This document shows, one piece after another, positions 58,827 through 64,000 of a stretch of DNA of 64,000 nt (the stretch's first letter is position 1; each line of letters begins with the position of its first letter). Below the pieces are notes generated by a model. The model saw nothing but the letters and a program-made list of their open reading frames with translations, did no database searches and was not told where the DNA came from. The position numbers and the translations under genes were made by a program. Location: NCBI GenBank assembly GCA_027186245.1, contig CP114500.1, positions 4,040,001 to 4,104,000 on the forward strand. The letters are read 5' to 3'. Source of the DNA: Coriaria nepalensis (Eukaryota > Streptophyta > Magnoliopsida > Cucurbitales > Coriariaceae).

Positions 58827-59600
58827 GCTGTACAAAAGAACTAAAACCTGGAAATCTCTAACCGAAACAATTGAGGATGGGGGGTTATAATAAGGCTGGA
58901 AATCTTCGGAATTTTAGCTTTTTGTGAGCAAGCGTGTGTAGTTTTCAAGCAGACCTGGTTCCATTTTCCAGGGACTATGGCCATCTTTTTTTGCAGGTTT
59001 CCTTCCATGGAGATCTGTTGCAAGTATTTCATACTCCCCCCCCCCCCCCTCTTTAATGGGGGGGATGTCGATACTTTTTATGGCCATATACACCCTGAGA
59101 ATACCAGCCTCTGTTTGCGTCTGTATTTAGAACTCTCCACTAGATGTTCTGGTTCTGGTTTTGCTCCAAGGATTGATCTATTTTTACGGTTTCTCAAGGT
59201 TGCTCTTTTTTGGAGAGTTCTCAGCATTTGGGTGCCCTGCCCTGTATGTTCATGGGGCTTTGGGCATGGCATTCTGATTTACAGAAGAGTCTGCCATGAC
59301 AATCCTTCTTTTCTAAGAGGGTTGTTTTTTTACTCCTTTTACCAGGCCCCTGGTTTGTGAGGCACCCATTTTTTTCTTTGTATGAATAGTGAAAGTGAAG
59401 TTGCAACTCTTTTTTTATAAGTAATACTTGGCGTTGGATGAGAATATAATAAATAAGAAAAGCTCTTGGTCATTGTTTAATATTGCCCATTCTTCTTGTA
59501 CTCTTCAGGTAGACGAATCACCGATTTTTTTGTACTTTACAAAACCAAAGGAAAGTAGAATTTCTCGGTGAATGAATATGTCTTCTCTTTTGGCCCAAAA
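58827..59600 (+). promoter_or_regulatory. U-rich 3' UTR of the EBF gene
   Basis: Runs of five to nine T recur after the stop (for example near 58916-58922, 58984-58991, 59204-59210, 59325-59332, 59369-59376, 59410-59417 and 59524-59531). In Arabidopsis the EBF1/EBF2 3' UTRs carry poly-U motifs through which EIN2 represses translation. The same role here is an inference from position and composition. Polyadenylation-like AATAAATAAG lies at about 59447. Confidence 0.5.
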
Positions 59601-59909
59601 AAAAAAAAATCTACTCCCATATTCAGTGTATTGTGAAGATTTGTGGACCTACTACACGGGTAGGGTCCACACGCTATAGCTTGTTCCATATTCAGTGTAT
59701 TATCGGACAAAGCTTGTAGGCTCGCTCAATATATGCGTATATATATTGTAGTCTGTATGTCCATACGACATGTCGTTGGTGGAAGAAGGTATGCACCAGG
59801 CTTAAAAGGCTTAACCAGCCAGCCCTTCTATTAAAGTGATTTCATGTAGTGACGCAACTGCATTATGCATATCTTGAATGGCTCCGTTCAAGAGTTACGT
59901 CACCACCAA

Positions 59910-59982
59910 ACTTTCTTACATTTCAAAATTTTGAACTTTCTTACATTTCAAAATTTTGAACTTTCTTACATTTCAAATTTTT
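59910..59982. repeat. Three tandem copies of a 25-base unit
   Basis: The unit ACTTTCTTACATTTCAAAATTTTGA-like is repeated starting at 59910, 59935 and 59960, the last slightly diverged. It is non-coding, between the EBF gene and the AT-rich repeats. Confidence 0.85.
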
Positions 59983-60119
59983 GTGTTGAACGAAGAATCG
60001 AAACATGTTGTGCCAAATTCTCTATTTCATCTTCCGATTCACTAATTATGCGTCCGTGATGATGTCGACCTCTCTTGGGGTAAGAGAATGGCCAAGGGGG
60101 CCAGCCTCGTTAGCTTGTG

Positions 60120-60449
60120 TCAATATATATATATATATATATATACTAGTTTTTCTACCATGAATTATATAAATATAATTATATTATGAACATAATTTTT
60201 TATAGGAAGTTAAGTAATATTTATTTATTAAAAATTAATTAAATAGTAGTTATTTATATTTATATTTGTATTTGTTAAGTGATTTGATAAAATATTATAA
60301 AAAGATTTCACTTAATAAAAAAGTTGAAATATCTTTTATTAATAATAAAATTAATAATGAGAATAAGAGTCAATAATAGGATGAAGGTAATTATTATTTA
60401 ATGTTAAAATTTTTATGAAAATTTTTTTTTCTTTCCATTTTTAAAGAAA
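60120..60449. other. AT-rich intergenic DNA with a TA microsatellite
   Basis: A TA run at about 60123-60145 is followed by AT-rich sequence. No gene. Confidence 0.5.
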
Positions 60450-61330
60450 GGTATTTATTAATTTATATGGAATGAAAATATTTTATAAATTTTTGCGTAA
60501 AATCTATCACCGGATGATAATTATTAATTTACTTTTATTGTTGAATTTATTATGGAATGAATGTATTTTAGATAATTTGATTGTAAATTATGAAATGAGA
60601 GTATTTGAGAAAGTTCGATCATAAAATCCAACACGTGGTATGTTATCACGTTTTTTTCTTCTTAATGGAAAATAATCGTAATTATTAATTTTGCATTAAA
60701 TATTAAATTTTATTATGGAATGAGTGCATTTTAAAAAGTTTAATTGTAAATTATGGAATTATAGTATTTTAAAATTTTAGTTGAAAATCTGCCACTTGTC
60801 ATGTTGTAAGATATTGAAAATTCACGCGTGATATAATTTTGTACTTAATGTTAACTTTTATTATATATTATTATATGATTTATTTTTATTTTTAATTAAT
60901 TATGAAATCAGAATATCTTATGAATTTTTTGTTGTAAAAACTACTTAGTGGTGTGCTGTAACGTCTTTTTATTATTATTTATATTAAAAGAAAGATAATG
61001 ATAATTATTAATTTATATTTATATTGAATTTATTATGGAATGAGAGTATTTTATAATATCTATTTGTAAATTATGGAACGATGATATTTTAAAATTTTGA
61101 TTCTAAAATCTGTTACGTAGCATGTTGTGATTTTTCTTTTAAATGATGGTAATTATTATTAATTTTTCTAAAATATTTTAATTATTAATTTTGCAGATTA
61201 GTATTAAATTTATTATGAAATGAGAGTATTTTAGAAAGTTTTAGTATATTTTAAGAAGTTTTGTTCAAAATCTACAACGCGACAGCTGTAAGATATTAAA
61301 ATTTCATGCGTGGCATAATTTTATACCTAA
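60450..61330. repeat. Degenerate tandem repeat array
   Basis: A phrase of the form TTTATTATGGAATGAGAGTA, then about 50 AT-rich bases, then AAAATCTR..ACGTG..ATGTTGT recurs with starts near 60547, 60708, 61029 and 61209, with partial copies near 60466 and 60897. Spacing is irregular (about 130-190 bases, or multiples). It looks like an old satellite-like tandem array that has diverged. Confidence 0.6.
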
Positions 61331-61374
61331 GAACAACTTTTATAATATATTATATGGATATGATATGATATTAT

Positions 61375-62200
61375 TGTTGGAAAATAGGTTTGAAATTTCA
61401 CAGCTGAAGTGTTTATTGGTCTCAGTATATAACAAAAAATTTCTAAAAACTTTTAACAATCTTTTAGATATATATAAATTAATCCTACAACTATACGAAG
61501 AGATTATACCTTAGCCTACGCGAATCGTTCGATGAGACTCGCACCACAATCTTCCAAATTGATCATCAATCCACTAGAGCGTGTGTAGGCAGGTAGAGAT
61601 GACTAGGTTTTTTTTTTTTTTTCTATTGCGAAAAAGCCTCTTCATAAAGCTCTCTTTGAAATAATTAGAATATGATGTATTTATAGAATATTATTAAGTT
61701 TTTTATTTAATATTAATTTACTCTTTAAATTAATTAAATTAATAATTTAATCATAATATTAAATGATAAGATAATCATAAATGATACTTTGATATGGTCA
61801 AATATTTTCAAATCTAATTTAAAATAGAATTTTGTCTATTTTAAATCATATCATACATTTAATAATATATTTGATTTAGTCAAAAATTTTCAAATCTTGT
61901 TTAAAATAAAATCTCATCTATTTTAAATAAAATCATATTTTATTTGAAATTTAAATTAGTTTCTCAAACTAATTTATATTAGTGATTCAGATCTATATCT
62001 CTTGCATTTATAATACTAGCGGACCATACTAACAATCATTAATTAAAAATTTCATATTTTAATATATTGCAAACAATTTAATTTATTATTTATAATCTTA
62101 ATCCTATCGTACCAATATAATATTATATCACATAAATAAATTTGAAAATTTTAATATTTATACATATTATTCAATAATAATACATCTAAGATTATTATAA
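61375..62200 (+). mobile_element. Probable copia-type LTR remnant
   Basis: The sequence begins TGTTGGAAAATAGGTTTG. At about 61519-61560 it contains a GCGAATCGTTCGATGAGAC phrase followed by TCGCACCA and CTTCCAAATTGATC, which I associate with the 5' part of copia LTRs in eudicots. No gag or pol follows and the right end was not found, so this may be a solo or truncated LTR. The call rests on pattern memory only. Confidence 0.4.
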
Positions 62201-62215
62201 AGGAAAAACAAAAAA

Positions 62216-62340
62216 CCTGCATGGTTGTAGATCTCGAGCTCCATAGCCATGGAAATATGGAGCTCGAAGGTCCATGGCTAAGGAGCTTCCAACTCCATGG
62301 ATCTAGAGCTTGAAGCTCACAGCCATGAAGTGTCTTTCTT
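62216..62340. repeat. Cluster of short palindromes built from GAGCTC and CCATGG
   Basis: An 11-base perfect inverted repeat (CGAGCTCCATA at 62235-62245, TATGGAGCTCG at 62256-62266) is followed by further TCCATGG, GGAGCTTCC and CCATGGATC variants. The style resembles the motif array at 9019-9310, but the motifs differ. Confidence 0.6.
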
Positions 62341-62746
62341 TTTCTTTCTCAAGATTTCTTGAAAAAAGTCAAATCAAATTGTGGGAGAAAAAAGAAGTCT
62401 CCTGGAAGGCAAATGAGAAAAGGAAAAATATTGAGGTTGAAAATTAAAGAATTGAGGGTATGTAGAGGGATGAATCAAGTCTCTAACAATAGATCCCAAA
62501 TGTCAATTACAGGAAATAGTCTTAAAAAGAAAAGTGAGATGTTTGGATGCTAAAATAAGAACGTTTCAATTGAGGTCTCACGAAAAAATTAGATCATTTT
62601 AATTAATTTCTCGTAAAGAAATCTGATCATTTTGATCGGGTACTCAAGATTAAATTGTATTGTTTCGATCAAGTTCTCGCCAAGAAACCATGATGAATTT
62701 CTATTTTTGGCGAGAAATTGAATCGAGTTCCAATATTTCTTTTGGG

Positions 62747-63605
62747 CAAAATACAATTTACACCCCAATTTAATTTTAAAGTACAATTTATACCCAAAAA
62801 GTTTACAGAGTATAATTCACATCCGAAAACTTGTGAGAAATATAAATTTTACTCATTTCGTTTACAATTGACGGAATCAGTCATTGCACGTGACTGTTAA
62901 CTTTTTTAAAAAATTGACCCTCAATTAAATACTTATTTTTATTTTTAACCCCAAAATTTCAATTATATATATTTTTTCATCTATTTCATTATTTTAATTT
63001 AATTTCTTATTGTTTCATTTCTTTACCACCACCTCCACCAACCACTCTGCCTCCGCCACCAGCGACCACCACTAGATCCTTTTAACCCAATAATAATGCA
63101 ATATCATCATTTTTTTGTTTCTTTCATTTATGTCCTAATATTTTTTTTATTCTACTTTTATCCATACAAACTAAATTTTATTTTTTATTTATTCAACTTT
63201 CTTCTTCAATATTTCAATCTCAACTTAATTTTATATTTCCACCCACCATTGCCTTCACAGCGGCTGCCGCCACTACCACTGTTGCACCCATCTCTCAGGA
63301 GGTGGTTGGCAATAGTCACTGCAACCGGTCGATGGTTGCGGAGGCGAAGTAGTTGGTGGAGCTGATAGTAAAGAAATGAAAAGATAAAAAAAAAAGATTT
63401 AAAATAATAAAATTAATTAAAAATATATAAAATTAAATTTTTGAGGTTAAAAATAAAAATAAGTATTTAATTTAGGGTTAAAGAGTTAATAGTCACATGA
63501 GTATTACTTATACTTTTTAAAAGTTTTTGAATATAAATTATATTTTATAAAATTTTTGAATATAAATTATCTTTTAAATTTAAATTTAGCTATAAATGAC
63601 CTTTT
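62747..63605. mobile_element. Non-autonomous element with long terminal inverted repeats
   Basis: The left arm (about 62747-63065) and the right arm (about 63320-63605) are imperfect reverse complements over some 200 bases or more. Shared blocks include AATACTTATTTTTATTTTTAACC with its complement near 63440-63465, and the CCACCAACCACTCTGCCTCCGC region, matched by GCGGAGGCGAAGTAGTTGGTGG. Flanking TTTCTTTTGGG and TTTCTTTTAGGG at the two ends could be a target-site duplication. It has no transposase gene. The long arms would fit a Mutator-type or foldback MITE. Confidence 0.6.
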
Positions 63606-64000
63606 TATCTTTTCTTTTAGGGGAAAATTTGTAGAAATGTAAAAATTAGGGTAAAAAAAATATTTAAATTAATTAAGAATTATTTTAAATGTCAACTTAT
63701 TTTTTAAATTTATAAATCAAATCGTACTAAATCAGATTAATAATTACTGACCGACCTATTAAAATAATTGAGGACTCGTTAATTTAGATTTGAATTTTAG
63801 CTTCTCATTACACACAAATATCATGCTGGCCCTTCTGCTCAAAAGCTTAATGATAAAAATGCAAACATGCCATTCATACGTACATAATTTTCAGAGAATT
63901 TCTTGGCTGATTCATCTCAACTACGAGGTTATTATATATGATGCTGACAATAATTATGCAAACTTGCCATCCATACATAATTTCCATGTAAATAAAATGA
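63606..64000. other. AT-rich end of window with a short direct repeat
   Basis: GCAAACATGCCATTCATAC at 63861-63879 recurs as GCAAACTTGCCATCCATAC at about 63958-63976, each followed by ATAATTT. No gene is visible. Confidence 0.5.

Noticed and set aside
63096..63365. 89-codon plus-strand frame with a Pro/Arg/Trp-rich end
   Set aside because: It is low-complexity sequence inside the inverted-repeat element.

Overview
This window is nuclear DNA of a flowering plant, most likely a eudicot. It is AT-rich and has spliced genes with GT-AG (and some GC-AG) introns. The gene families are plant-typical: acyl-protein thioesterase, TSO1-like CXC protein, BT1 carrier, Alba, HY5, UAP56 helicase, phospholipase D alpha, a DUF4050-type protein and an EIN3-binding F-box protein. 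Long gene-poor stretches hold decayed transposable elements. The exons were placed by hand from splice sites, reading phase and family knowledge, and no search was run. I cannot name the species.

Layout. 1-8.2 kb: an acyl-protein thioesterase (+) converges on a TSO1/tesmin-like CXC regulator (-). 9-13.1 kb: an array of short palindromic motifs, a DUF1985 transposon relic, a decayed FAR1-like gene and a foldback repeat. 13.8-17.8 kb: a BT1-type adenine nucleotide carrier (+) and an Alba-family gene (-) whose second exon looks damaged. 18-21.8 kb: AT-rich DNA with a copia gag relic. 21.9-22.9 kb: HY5 (-). 23.8-28.7 kb: relics of a PIF/Harbinger transposase (-) and a MULE transposase (+).

31-54.8 kb: the most striking region. 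A 7.05-kb segment is present three times head to tail (31674-38724, 38725-45775, 45776-52828) and is almost identical between copies. Each unit carries most of the UAP56 helicase gene (-), a complete phospholipase D alpha gene (+) fired from the opposite side of the same intergenic promoter, and the promoter and leader of a DUF4050-type gene (+). Only the left copy of UAP56 keeps its 3' exons, outside the array. Only the right copy of the DUF4050 leader is joined to its coding exons. All three PLD genes are complete. The result is one functional UAP56, two truncated UAP56 copies, three PLDs, one functional DUF4050 gene and two orphan promoters that point at antisense UAP56.

56.3-59.6 kb: an EBF1/2-type F-box gene with a U-rich 3' UTR. 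59.6-64 kb: AT-rich repeats, including a degenerate tandem array, a probable copia LTR and an element with long terminal inverted repeats.

Functionally the genes are a normal plant mixture, not a pathway. HY5 (light) and EBF (ethylene) are signalling regulators, UAP56 acts in mRNA splicing and export, and PLD alpha in lipid signalling. I saw no tRNA, rRNA or CRISPR array. The best candidate for something new is the triplication and its consequences: PLD dosage, chimeric helicase copies and possible double-stranded RNA against UAP56. An assembly error must be excluded first.
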